Assembly: GCF_000757825.1 (NCBI RefSeq)
Contig: NZ_CP009451.1
Location: 124,001 to 188,000, forward strand
Direction of reading: 5' to 3'
DNA length: 64,000 nucleotides
Source of the DNA: Cedecea neteri
Lineage (GTDB): Bacteria; Pseudomonadota; Gammaproteobacteria; Enterobacterales; Enterobacteriaceae
The notes beneath the pieces were generated by a model. The model saw only the letters and a program-made list of their open reading frames with translations, searched no databases and was not told the DNA's origin. The position numbers and the translations under genes are program-made. Positions 1-8,333 of the stretch are shown here, one piece after another. The stretch's first letter is position 1; every line of letters begins with the position of its first letter.

Positions 1-1
1 T

Positions 2-1237
2 GCCAGCCGTCAGTCAACGCTTGCCCGGCTGCATCCGGCAGAAACGCTGGCAGATTTGGCTCAGGCTGAGCTGGCGATTGAGGCGGCGGCCGAACAAATT
101 GATATCAAGCAGGCGATCTTCCGCGATTTAGCGGCGGTGTGCGGCGCTGATACCGTCTTTGCCAGCAATACCTCCTCCATTTCCATCACCGCTATTGCCA
201 GCGGAATCAGCCACCCGGCACGCGTGGTCGGGCTGCATTTCTTTAACCCTGCGCCGGTGATGAAGCTGGTGGAGGTGGTCAGCGGCCTGGAAACCTCGCC
301 GGAAATTGCCGAGCGGCTTTGTGAACTGGCGCTGCGCTGGGGAAAACAGCCGGTACGTTGCCATTCCACGCCCGGCTTTATCGTTAACCGCGTGGCGCGG
401 CCGTTTTATGCCGAAGCCTGGCGTGCGCTGGAGGAGCAGGTGGCTCCGGCTGCGGCCATCGATGCGGCTTTACGCGACGGTGCGGGCTTCCCGATGGGGC
501 CGCTGGCGTTAACCGATCTGATTGGCCAGGACGTCAACTTCGCCGTGACCTGCTCGGTGTTTAACGCTTTCTGGCAGGAGCGCCGCTTCCTGCCTTCCTT
601 AACCCAGCAGGAGCTGGTGCTGGGCAAGCGCCTGGGCAAGAAAACCGGGCAGGGCGTTTACCGCTGGCCGCTTGAGGCGAAGCCGGAGTACCAGCCCCAG
701 ATGTCCGAAGAATTTGCCGCAAAACAGGTTACGCAGTCCGGCAAAACGCTTGAGCTTGACGGCATTGTGGTCGCCATTACCAGCGGTATGACCGCCACTG
801 CCATGTCAGCCGAACTGAAACGTCCGGTGGTGCTGCGGGACAGGCTGGCCGAGTCCGCTCTGGAAGTGCTGGCGCCTTCGGCTTCAGTGACGCCGCAGCA
901 GTTGGCAAAGGTGACCCATTACTTCCAGCGGCAGGGTAAGCAGGTGCTGGTGATTAACGACTACCCAGGCATGCTGGCCTGGCGCACGGTGGCGATGCTG
1001 GCCAACGAGGCGCTGGACGCGCTGCAGAAAGGCGTGGCCGGAGAAGCGGATATCGATACCGCCATGCAGCTCGGCGTTAACTATCCGCAGGGGCCACTGG
1101 CCTGGGGAGCGCGGCTGGGCTGGCAAAATGTCTTAACGCTGCTGGAAAACCTCCAGCGCCACTACGGCGAAGAGCGTTACCGCCCGACGTCTTTACTGCG
1201 CCAGCGCGCGCTGCTGGAGAACCAACATGAGCACTAA
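2..1237 (+). CDS. paaH: 3-hydroxyadipyl-CoA dehydrogenase PaaH, 5' end outside window
   Basis: Catalyses NAD-dependent oxidation of 3-hydroxyadipyl-CoA to 3-oxoadipyl-CoA in cytosolic phenylacetate breakdown. The frame is open from base 2, giving 411 codons against about 475 in E. coli PaaH, so some 64 N-terminal residues with the Rossmann GxGxxG are missing because the window starts inside the gene. The visible part has the HFFNPAPVM catalytic-histidine segment, the GFIVNR motif that opens the first C-terminal helical domain, and a second such domain at the end, as expected for the PaaH-type longer enzyme. The apparent TTG at 56 is internal, not a start. The stop overlaps paaI by 11 bases, which indicates translational coupling in the paa operon. 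Confidence 0.95.
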   Translation, partial: ASRQSTLARLHPAETLADLAQAELAIEAAAEQIDIKQAIFRDLAAVCGADTVFASNTSSISITAIASGISHPARVVGLHFFNPAPVMKLVEVVSGLETSPEIAERLCELALRWGKQPVRCHSTPGFIVNRVARPFYAEAWRALEEQVAPAAAIDAALRDGAGFPMGPLALTDLIGQDVNFAVTCSVFNAFWQERRFLPSLTQQELVLGKRLGKKTGQGVYRWPLEAKPEYQPQMSEEFAAKQVTQSGKTLELDGIVVAITSGMTATAMSAELKRPVVLRDRLAESALEVLAPSASVTPQQLAKVTHYFQRQGKQVLVINDYPGMLAWRTVAMLANEALDALQKGVAGEADIDTAMQLGVNYPQGPLAWGARLGWQNVLTLLENLQRHYGEERYRPTSLLRQRALLENQHEH

Positions 1238-1652
1238 TGCCTGGGATAACGCTCGCCTGATGTACGCGCGCGACAACTGCGCCAAACAAATGGGGATTGA
1301 AGTTATTGAGATGGGCGACGGTTTTGCGCTGCTCACCATGACCATCACCGAAGCGATGCTCAACGGGCACCAGACCTGCCACGGCGGGCAGCTGTTTACC
1401 CTGGCCGATACCGCCTTTGCCTACGCCTGCAACAGCCAGGGGCTGGCGGCCGTAGCATCCGGTTGCAGCATTGAATTTCTGCGCCCCGGCAAGGCGGGCG
1501 ATCGGCTAAAAGCGGTGGCGCATGTTCGTCAGCAGGGACGCCAGACCGGCGTCTACGACATCGAAATTATTAATCAGGATGAGAAGACGCTGGCGCTGTT
1601 CCGCGGCCGCGCCCATCGCATCGGTACGACGCTTTCAGGAGAAAAATTATGA
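1227..1652 (+). CDS. paaI: Hydroxyphenylacetyl-CoA thioesterase PaaI
   Basis: Single hotdog-fold acyl-CoA thioesterase of 141 residues, the normal PaaI length. It releases CoA from phenylacetyl-CoA and hydroxylated dead-end esters, so it acts as a safety valve for the ring-epoxidation pathway. Residues 46-61 carry the signature NGHQTCHGGQLFTLAD, with Asp61 at the position of the catalytic aspartate known in E. coli PaaI. The ATG lies inside the end of paaH, and the stop shares ATGA with paaJ, so the three genes are tightly coupled. Confidence 0.96.
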   Translation: MSTNAWDNARLMYARDNCAKQMGIEVIEMGDGFALLTMTITEAMLNGHQTCHGGQLFTLADTAFAYACNSQGLAAVASGCSIEFLRPGKAGDRLKAVAHVRQQGRQTGVYDIEIINQDEKTLALFRGRAHRIGTTLSGEKL

Positions 1653-2857
1653 GTCAGGCTTTTATTTGCGATGGCGTGCGTACTCCGATTGGCCGCTACG
1701 GCGGGGCGCTTTCTGGCGTGCGGGCGGATGACCTCGCCGCGTTGCCGTTAAAAGCGCTGCTGGCACGTTACCCAAATCTGGACTGGAGCGCCGTGGACGA
1801 CGTGATCTTCGGCTGCGCGAACCAGGCCGGGGAAGATAACCGCGACGTGGCGCGCATGGCAACGCTGCTGGCGGGTATACCTGTTGAAGTTCCAGGCACA
1901 ACCATTAACCGCCTGTGCGGTTCCGGGCTGGATGCCGTGGGCTTTGCCGCTCGCGCCATTAAAGCCGGTGATGCGCAGCTGATGCTGGCGGGCGGCGTGG
2001 AATCCATGTCCCGTGCGCCGTTTGTGATGGGCAAAGCCAGCTCGCCGTTCCAGCGTCAGGCGGAGATGTTTGACACCACCATCGGCTGGCGTTTTGTGAA
2101 CCCGCTCATGGCCGCGCAATTTGGTACTGACAGCATGCCGGAAACGGCAGAGAATGTAGCGGAATTGTTAAAAATAAGCCGCGAAGACCAGGACCGATTT
2201 GCCTTTCGCAGCCAGCAGCGTACCGCCCGCGCGCAGCAAAAGGGCATTCTGGCCGAAGAGATCGTGCCGGTCACGCTCAGCGGGCGCAAAGGGGCTGTGA
2301 CCGAAATGCGTGATGACGAGCATCCGCGCGCAGAAACCACGCTTGAGCAGCTGGCGGCGCTAAAAACGCCGTTCCGCGCCAACGGCGTAGTGACGGCGGG
2401 CAATGCTTCCGGCGTGAACGACGGGGCGGCGGCGCTGATTATCGCCAGCGAAGCCGCCGCGCTGCGGCACGGGCTGACGCCCAGGACGCGTATTGTCGCC
2501 ATGGCGACGGCGGGCGTAGAGCCGCGTTTGATGGGGCTGGGGCCGGTTCCGGCGGTGCGAAAAGTGCTGGAAATTGCCGGGCTAAGCATCCACGACATGG
2601 ACTTAATTGAACTAAACGAAGCCTTCGCCGCGCAGGCGCTCGGCGTGCTTCGCCAACTGGGGCTCCCGGATGATGCCCCGCATGTGAATCCTAACGGCGG
2701 CGCGATTGCGTTAGGACACCCGCTGGGGATGAGCGGAGCCAGACTGACGTTAACGGCCAGCCTGGAGCTGCACCGGCGCGGCGGGCGGTATGCCCTTTGC
2801 ACCATGTGTATCGGTGTGGGTCAGGGCATTGCCCTGATCCTTGAGCGTGTGAGCTAG
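1649..2857 (+). CDS. paaJ: 3-oxoadipyl-CoA / 3-oxo-5,6-dehydrosuberyl-CoA thiolase PaaJ
   Basis: Thiolase of 402 residues that performs the two beta-ketothiolase steps of phenylacetate catabolism, giving acetyl-CoA and succinyl-CoA. The nucleophilic cysteine is Cys90 in NRLCGSG, the histidine is in GHPLGMSGAR and the second cysteine is in CTMCIGVGQG near the C-terminus, so the active site is complete. The E. coli enzyme is about the same length. It starts at ATGA overlapping paaI and is followed 23 bases later by paaK. Confidence 0.96.
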   Translation: MSQAFICDGVRTPIGRYGGALSGVRADDLAALPLKALLARYPNLDWSAVDDVIFGCANQAGEDNRDVARMATLLAGIPVEVPGTTINRLCGSGLDAVGFAARAIKAGDAQLMLAGGVESMSRAPFVMGKASSPFQRQAEMFDTTIGWRFVNPLMAAQFGTDSMPETAENVAELLKISREDQDRFAFRSQQRTARAQQKGILAEEIVPVTLSGRKGAVTEMRDDEHPRAETTLEQLAALKTPFRANGVVTAGNASGVNDGAAALIIASEAAALRHGLTPRTRIVAMATAGVEPRLMGLGPVPAVRKVLEIAGLSIHDMDLIELNEAFAAQALGVLRQLGLPDDAPHVNPNGGAIALGHPLGMSGARLTLTASLELHRRGGRYALCTMCIGVGQGIALILERVS

Positions 2858-2880
2858 TCAAACCTGCGAGTACCCTAATA

Positions 2881-4197
2881 ATGATAACCTCTGAAACCAA
2901 GCTGGAACCGATTGAAACCGCGTCGCTGGATGAGCTGCAGGCCCTGCAAACGCAGCGCCTGAAATGGACGCTTAACCACGCTTATAACAACGTCCCGATG
3001 TATAAGCGCAAATTTGACGCCGTGGGCGTGCACCCTGACGATTTTAAAGAGCTGAAAGACATTCGCCTGTTCCCTTGCACCACCAAGCAGGATCTGCGCG
3101 ATAACTATCCTTTTGATACTTTCGCCGTGCCGATGGAGCAGGTCGTTCGTATTCACGCTTCTTCCGGGACGACGGGCAAACCTACGGTTGTGGGTTACAC
3201 CCAAAACGACATTGATAACTGGGCTAACCTGGTGGCGCGTTCGCTGCGAGCCGCAGGCGGTACGCCAAAAGATAAAATTCACGTTTCCTACGGCTACGGC
3301 CTGTTTACCGGCGGGCTGGGCGCGCACTACGGCGCAGAGCGCCTTGGGGCGACCGTTATCCCGATGTCCGGCGGCCAGACTGAAAAACAGGCGCAGCTGA
3401 TCCGCGATTTTCAGCCGGACATGATCATGGTCACGCCGTCCTGGTGCCTGAACCTGATTGAAGAGCTGGAACGCCAGATGGGCGGTGACGCCAGCGGCTG
3501 CTCGCTGCGCGTGGGCGTTTTTGGCGCGGAGCCGTGGACCAAAGCCATGCGGGCAGAAATTGAACGCCGCTTGGGCATCACCGCGCTGGATATTTACGGC
3601 CTGTCAGAAGTGATGGGGCCGGGCGTGGCGATGGAGTGCCTGGAGTCGCGTGATGGCCCGACGATCTGGGAAGACCATTTCTACCCGGAAATCGTAGATC
3701 CGCAGGGCGGCGTGCCGCTGGAAGACGGCGAGCACGGCGAGCTGCTATTCACCACGTTAACCAAGGAAGCGCTGCCGGTTATCCGCTACCGCACCCGCGA
3801 CTTAACTCGCCTGCTGCCCGGCAGCTCACGTACCATGCGCCGTATGGACCAGATTACCGGCCGTTCCGACGACATGCTGATCATTCGCGGCGTGAACGTA
3901 TTCCCGTCCCAGCTGGAAGAAGAGATCCTGAAATTCCAGCACCTGGCGCCGCATTACCAGCTGGAAGTGCATCGTCGTGGGCATCTTGACACTCTGGCGA
4001 TCAAGGTAGAGCTGAAGGAGAGCAGCCTGTATCTCAGTCACGAACAGCGCTGTGGGGTTTGCCACGAGCTGCGGCATCGCATTAAGTCTATGGTAGGGAT
4101 TTCAACGGATATCACCATCGTGAACTGCGGCAGCCTGCCTCGTTCTGAAGGCAAAGCAATCCGGGTTTGCGACCTGCGTCAGGCGGCTAATCATTAA
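2881..4197 (+). CDS. paaK: Phenylacetate-CoA ligase PaaK
   Basis: ATP-dependent ligase that activates phenylacetate to phenylacetyl-CoA, the first step of the pathway. The 438 residues are complete: the adenylate-forming P-loop SSGTTGKPT is at 94-102, the A5-type segment YGLSEVMGPG is near the middle, and the AMP-binding C-terminal domain ends normally. It is the last gene of the run. In E. coli and several relatives the repressor and thioesterase genes paaX and paaY follow; here the next gene is on the other strand, so both are absent from this position. Confidence 0.96.
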   Translation: MITSETKLEPIETASLDELQALQTQRLKWTLNHAYNNVPMYKRKFDAVGVHPDDFKELKDIRLFPCTTKQDLRDNYPFDTFAVPMEQVVRIHASSGTTGKPTVVGYTQNDIDNWANLVARSLRAAGGTPKDKIHVSYGYGLFTGGLGAHYGAERLGATVIPMSGGQTEKQAQLIRDFQPDMIMVTPSWCLNLIEELERQMGGDASGCSLRVGVFGAEPWTKAMRAEIERRLGITALDIYGLSEVMGPGVAMECLESRDGPTIWEDHFYPEIVDPQGGVPLEDGEHGELLFTTLTKEALPVIRYRTRDLTRLLPGSSRTMRRMDQITGRSDDMLIIRGVNVFPSQLEEEILKFQHLAPHYQLEVHRRGHLDTLAIKVELKESSLYLSHEQRCGVCHELRHRIKSMVGISTDITIVNCGSLPRSEGKAIRVCDLRQAANH

Positions 4198-4222
4198 CTA
4201 AACGTGACATTGTCACTAATGA

Positions 4223-4260
4223 CGGGCCGATGGATAACCTTCCACGGCCCGTATTTCTTC
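4223..4260 (+). terminator. Probable terminator after paaK
   Basis: A 7-bp perfect stem (CGGGCCG with CGGCCCG), extended inside by TGG/CCA across a one-base bulge, starts 26 bases after the paaK stop and is followed by the pyrimidine-rich tail TATTTCTTCC. The tail is weak for an intrinsic terminator, but the position fits the end of the operon. Confidence 0.6.
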
Positions 4261-4306
4261 CCGGCCGCAGTAATTGTAAATCTTTTTGTCTTCTTACATG
4301 AGATCG

Positions 4307-4336
4307 GAAAGCCTTTGTACCGGTGCAAAGGCTTTC
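4307..4336. other. Perfect 11-bp stem-loop downstream of paaK
   Basis: GAAAGCCTTTG and CAAAGGCTTTC form a perfect 11-bp stem around an 8-base loop containing ACCGGT. There is no T-tract on either side, so it is not a typical intrinsic terminator. It lies alone in the 385-base gap between paaK and the next reverse-strand gene. No promoter or small ORF near it could be recognised. Confidence 0.5.
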
Positions 4337-4500
4337 ACCGTTGGGCAGGAACTGGTGACGCACACAGATTGATTTAACTTATTGTTTTTAATAATGTATT
4401 TATCGACTAAAGTTATTCCGTTCACCTATAGTTCGATTTTCCCTGCACGTTAAGAGCACGGTGAACGTGTCCGGGGGACGAATCTTCCCCTCACCCCAGC

Positions 4501-4580
4501 CCTCTCCCCAAAGGGGCGAGGGAGAAAAAAAGCTATGGGAAACATTGTTTATCACCTCTCCCCAAAGGGGCGAGGGAGAA
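4501..4580. repeat. Two direct copies of a 26-bp GC-rich intergenic repeat
   Basis: The same 26 bases, beginning CCTCTCCCC and ending CGAGGGAGAA, occur at 4501-4526 and 4555-4580. Each copy can fold as CTCCCC-AAA-GGGG plus an imperfect CTC/GAG extension. The preceding bases CCCTCACCCCAGC belong to the same kind of element, which I know as a dispersed intergenic repeat in many gammaproteobacteria. The second copy ends two bases from the stop of the reverse-strand gene, so the pair may also act as its transcript end. Confidence 0.75.
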
Positions 4581-4582
4581 AG

Positions 4583-5674
4583 TTAGTTAAACGGCTCGCC
4601 CAGCGTCAGCATCAGACGGTTTGCCCAGGCGAAAAAGGCCGTGGACTGCACCAAATCCAGCAGCTCAAGCTCGCTTAATCCCAGTTCTCTCAGGGCTTGT
4701 ATCTGTTGAGCATTGGCGCTCGCTGGGGTGGAGGATAACGCCGTAGAAAAGTTAATTTCGGCCTGCCAGCGAGGGGACTGTCCATCGCTCAGCGTCCCGC
4801 CCGGTTCGATGGCGAGCAAACGTTCGATGGCTTCGTTATGTTTTGAAAGCTGGCTGGCCTTGCGGGCGTGAACCGACGCGCAGTAAATGCAGCCGTTTAC
4901 CTTGCTGGCAACCGTGGCGGCAAGCTCGCGTTCGGCTCGGGGCAAACCGCCCGGCGTGTAGAAAATCCCTTTGTCGGTAAGGGTACGCTGCTCCAGCACC
5001 GGCAGGTTGCGTCCCAGCAGACGGAAATAATCCGAGTCCTGGTGCCCGAAGCGCTTGAGCGTTTCCTGCTGCTCCGGGCCGTATTCCGCATAAGGCAGGG
5101 CGGCTATCCACGGTTCCCAGTTAAGCTCGGCCTGGGTAAACGCCACCGGGGCGGATTTGCCGCTGGCGGTGAGCGGCTGTCGGTGCCACTCTCCGGCAGC
5201 CGGAATGCGCACCTGTTCGCCGTCTACCGGCTGGCCGCCAATCAGGCGCAGCCCGCGTAGCAGGCGGCTCTGAAAGGCCACGAAGCCAATAATTTGTGAC
5301 AGCGTCACCACTTCTTCTTCGCTAAAACCCGCCTGAGTCAGGGCGTTGACGTCCTGCGAGCCAGCCTGTACCGGCTGAAAACTTAGCCTCTCAGCATGAT
5401 TGAGCAGCGTGCTAAAGCGTTCGCTGGCGGGTTTGCCTGCCAGACGCCGGGTATAATGGTCCGCGAGCCGGGCATCGTCGTGCCATTCCGCCACTCGCCT
5501 GGCGAGATGAAGCCTTTCCACTAACGTCAGGCCACTTGCGCTGGTCTCGCCGAAAAGCGCCTCATAACTGCCCTGCGCGTGGCTTGTTGCGGCTTCGCGA
5601 ATTTCCCGAGCCTCAGCAAGCGAGGTGCCGGGGATAATGTCTGCCAGCTGATTAAGCAGGTCCGAATGACTCAT
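4583..5674 (-). CDS. Two-domain carboxymuconolactone decarboxylase / AhpD-like protein
   Basis: A 363-residue protein that appears to join the two short families usually annotated side by side as CMD domain protein (Avi_7170 family) and alkylhydroperoxidase domain protein (Avi_7169 family). The C-terminal half has the AhpD redox motif, CIYCASVH, with Cys262, Cys265 and His269. The N-terminal half (about 1-160) has the helical CMD pattern but no CxxC. AhpD proteins use the cysteine pair for thiol-disulfide chemistry; the role here is unknown. It is the last gene of the reverse operon, and its start overlaps the LLM monooxygenase stop by 4 bases. The fusion call is from memory of family lengths, not from an alignment. 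Confidence 0.75.
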   Translation of the reverse strand: MSHSDLLNQLADIIPGTSLAEAREIREAATSHAQGSYEALFGETSASGLTLVERLHLARRVAEWHDDARLADHYTRRLAGKPASERFSTLLNHAERLSFQPVQAGSQDVNALTQAGFSEEEVVTLSQIIGFVAFQSRLLRGLRLIGGQPVDGEQVRIPAAGEWHRQPLTASGKSAPVAFTQAELNWEPWIAALPYAEYGPEQQETLKRFGHQDSDYFRLLGRNLPVLEQRTLTDKGIFYTPGGLPRAERELAATVASKVNGCIYCASVHARKASQLSKHNEAIERLLAIEPGGTLSDGQSPRWQAEINFSTALSSTPASANAQQIQALRELGLSELELLDLVQSTAFFAWANRLMLTLGEPFN

Positions 5675-6717
5675 AATGACTCCTTAGACAGTGAAGATGT
5701 AGCGGTTGGGTGGGCGCTGCTGCGAACCCAGCCGAGCGCCGGGGCAACCTGCTGCGCGAGCAGTTCGATGGAACGCAAAATGTAGGCGTGCGGCGGATCG
5801 ATGGAATGCACCTGGAACGAAAGATCGGTCACGCGCTGGAGCGTGCTGTCGCGGAGCAGTGAGGCAATAACCTGCTGCGGCGTGCCCAGGTGAACGTCAA
5901 ACGCGGCAATATGGCTATCCAGCGTGTCGCCCAAAACCGGGTGTCCCTGCGCCCGGTGCTGTTCTGCCTGCTGGCGCAGTCCTCTTGCCGCGAGCTGTCT
6001 CGCCAGTTCGGCGTCGTCAGTGACAAAACCGGTTCTTGAGCCCAGGATGCGCGGCTCAACACCTTCGGGCAAGGCGTCCAGATAGGCATCAATGATTGGG
6101 TTTTGAATCTCATCCAGCGGGGTATCCAGCGCGTCGACCGGACGAGGTTGGGTGCGGGAAAGCATCAGCCCGTCACCCGCTTTTCCCGCTCGCGCACCGC
6201 CATCGACGGAAAACGTCGCCTGCCAGATACGGCTTTTTAGCTGCGGTGAGGCCGGGTAAAGGTGGTTATCCGTGCCCGCAAGCGGCTCATCGTTCAGGGC
6301 CGAGCGCAGTATTGCGAGATTGTCGGCGTAAATTTTTCCCCTTTCCGCGCTCAGTAGTCCAAACGCCGGGAAAGAACCCGGCGTGCCGCCTGAACCGACG
6401 CCAAGCTCAAAGCGCCCGCCGCTGAGCAGATCCAGCACGACCGCGTCTTCCGCCACGCGTAGCGCAGACTCCATTGGCAGGGTAATAATGCCCGTGCCAA
6501 GCCGTATGCGCCGGGTGTGAGCCGCCACGTGGCTCAGAAAAACCAGCGGGGCAGGCAGGCCACCCTCGGCTTCGTGAAAGTGGTGCTGTGCTACCCAGGC
6601 GGCGTCGAAACCGTGCCATTCGGCGTGAATAATTTGCTCCGTTGCCAGCCGATAGCGTTCGGCGGCCGGGGCGTGGTCAAGCAGGCGAGTAAAAAAGCCC
6701 AGTCGTTTAATGGTCAT
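5671..6717 (-). CDS. LLM-class FMN-dependent monooxygenase, KPN_01858-like
   Basis: A 348-residue luciferase-like (F420/FMN) TIM-barrel enzyme. The start LGFFTRL, the central GTGIITLPMESALRVAED and the following LLSGGRFELGVGSGG are typical of the family; the last two segments contribute to the flavin pocket. Members oxidise substrates with FMNH2 supplied by a separate reductase. No flavin reductase gene lies in this operon, so it must be shared. It sits between the transporter ATPase and the AhpD-like gene with 4-base overlaps on both sides, so enzyme and transporter very probably act on the same compound. I believe it belongs to the KPN_01858 family. The substrate is unknown. Confidence 0.82.
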   Translation of the reverse strand: MTIKRLGFFTRLLDHAPAAERYRLATEQIIHAEWHGFDAAWVAQHHFHEAEGGLPAPLVFLSHVAAHTRRIRLGTGIITLPMESALRVAEDAVVLDLLSGGRFELGVGSGGTPGSFPAFGLLSAERGKIYADNLAILRSALNDEPLAGTDNHLYPASPQLKSRIWQATFSVDGGARAGKAGDGLMLSRTQPRPVDALDTPLDEIQNPIIDAYLDALPEGVEPRILGSRTGFVTDDAELARQLAARGLRQQAEQHRAQGHPVLGDTLDSHIAAFDVHLGTPQQVIASLLRDSTLQRVTDLSFQVHSIDPPHAYILRSIELLAQQVAPALGWVRSSAHPTATSSLSKESL

Positions 6718-8333
6718 GCAACGTCCTTATGGCCGGAGCCAATATCGGGAATAGCGTTAAGCAGCTGCCAGGTATAATCGCTGGCCGGGGCGTTAAATAC
6801 GTCGGCAATCGGGCCGTTATCCACCAGCTCACCGGCGCGCAGAACAGAAACGCTGTGCGCCAGCTGGCGGACGGTGGCGAGGTCGTGAGAAATAAACAGG
6901 TAAGTCAGGCCGAGCTGCCGCTGTAAGTCGTCGAGCAGGCGTAAAATTTGCGCCTGCACCGTCACATCCAGTGCAGAGGTGGCCTCATCCAGCACCAGAA
7001 TTTGTGGCTCCAGAATCAGCGCGCGAGCAATGGCGACGCGCTGGCGTTGCCCGCCAGAAAGCTCGCGAGGTTTACGGGTTAATGCCTCAAGCGGGAGCGC
7101 AACGCGTTCGGTGATGGCTTCAACTTTGGCGCGCCGCTCGGCCTTCGACAGCTTGCCGAAGTTAAGCAGCGGCTCTTCAATGATGCGAAATAGCGTCTGG
7201 CTCGGATCCAGCGAGGCAAAAGGGTTCTGATAAACCAGCTGAATTTTTTGCCGGAGCTGTCGGCGGGCCTCCGGGCTGAGATCGGTGGTGTCGATGCCGT
7301 CAATCAGCACTTTCCCTGCGTCCGGCTTCTGGAAGCCAAGCAGAATACGCGCCAGCGTCGATTTACCGGAACCGGACTCGCCGACCAGCGCGTGGGTGGT
7401 GCCTTTGGCCACGGTAAATGAAACGTCGTCCAGCGCCCGCAGCGTCTGGGCGCTGTCTTTGCCAAGCGAAAAATGCTGACTCAGATTACGGATCTCAATT
7501 GCGGCGGTTTGCGGGGCGCGTAGCGGCCAGGGGCGCAGCGTGCGCGACAGGCCAGGCGCATCGGCAAACAGCTGGCGGGTATAAGGATTTTTAGGGTACT
7601 TCACCACTTCAGCGGTCGGGCCGGACTCCTGGATTCGCCCGTCACGGAACACCAGAATACGGTCGGAACGCTGGGCGGCCAGCGCCAGGTCGTGCGTCAC
7701 GAACAGCACCGCCGTGCCGGATTCACGGCGCAGAGTATCCAGCAAATCAAGAATGCGCTTCTGCACCGTAACGTCCAGCGCGCTGGTCGGCTCATCGGCA
7801 ATAATCAGCGCGGGTTTAAGCGCGATAGCCATGGCGATCAGCACCCGCTGTTTCATGCCGCCGGAAAGCTGATGTGGGTATTGGTTGGCCCGCTGCGCAG
7901 GGTGGCTGAGCCCCACTTTTTCGAGCAGCGCAACCACCTGGCTTTCTCGCTCGGCTTTAGGCTGGCGGGTATGAAGCTTCAGCACCTCGGCCACCTGCTG
8001 GCCGATGGTTTTTACCGGGTTTAACGAACTGCCCGGATCCTGCGGGATCAGGCTGATGCTGGCCCCGCGCAGGGCGTCGAGCTGACGCTCTGACCAGCGG
8101 CTGACTGGCTCGCCGTTGAGCTGGATTTCGCCAGATTCGATAATGCCGTTTTCACCCAGCAGCCCAATAATCGACTGGGCAAGGGTCGTTTTCCCTGAGC
8201 CAGATTCGCCGACTATCGCCAGCACTTCTCCGGCGTGCAGGCTAAAAGAAGCGTTGTGCACTACGCGCCTGCTGCCACCACGTTGACGCCAGGCGATGCT
8301 CAGATTAGTAATTTTTAACAGCGGTGTATTCAT
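6714..8333 (-). CDS. Fused double ATPase of peptide/opine-type ABC importer
   Basis: A 539-residue protein made of two nucleotide-binding domains, equivalent to DppD plus DppF. The first Walker A, GESGSGKTT, is at 42-50 with signature LSGGMKQR around 155-165. The second Walker A, GESGSGKST, is near 310, with signature LSGGQRQR near 425 and Walker B LVLDEATSALDV after it. Both domains look intact. It energises the two permeases encoded immediately upstream and overlaps each neighbour by 4 bases. Substrate specificity cannot be read from the ATPase. Confidence 0.93.
   Translation of the reverse strand: MNTPLLKITNLSIAWRQRGGSRRVVHNASFSLHAGEVLAIVGESGSGKTTLAQSIIGLLGENGIIESGEIQLNGEPVSRWSERQLDALRGASISLIPQDPGSSLNPVKTIGQQVAEVLKLHTRQPKAERESQVVALLEKVGLSHPAQRANQYPHQLSGGMKQRVLIAMAIALKPALIIADEPTSALDVTVQKRILDLLDTLRRESGTAVLFVTHDLALAAQRSDRILVFRDGRIQESGPTAEVVKYPKNPYTRQLFADAPGLSRTLRPWPLRAPQTAAIEIRNLSQHFSLGKDSAQTLRALDDVSFTVAKGTTHALVGESGSGKSTLARILLGFQKPDAGKVLIDGIDTTDLSPEARRQLRQKIQLVYQNPFASLDPSQTLFRIIEEPLLNFGKLSKAERRAKVEAITERVALPLEALTRKPRELSGGQRQRVAIARALILEPQILVLDEATSALDVTVQAQILRLLDDLQRQLGLTYLFISHDLATVRQLAHSVSVLRAGELVDNGPIADVFNAPASDYTWQLLNAIPDIGSGHKDVA

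Noticed and set aside
2056..2805. 249-codon open frame opposite paaJ
   Set aside because: Antisense to a conserved thiolase; composition is typical of a GC-rich shadow, no Shine-Dalgarno or family match.
4501..4580. CRISPR-like repeat pair
   Set aside because: Only two units, the spacer is not of CRISPR type, and the unit is a known kind of dispersed intergenic repeat.
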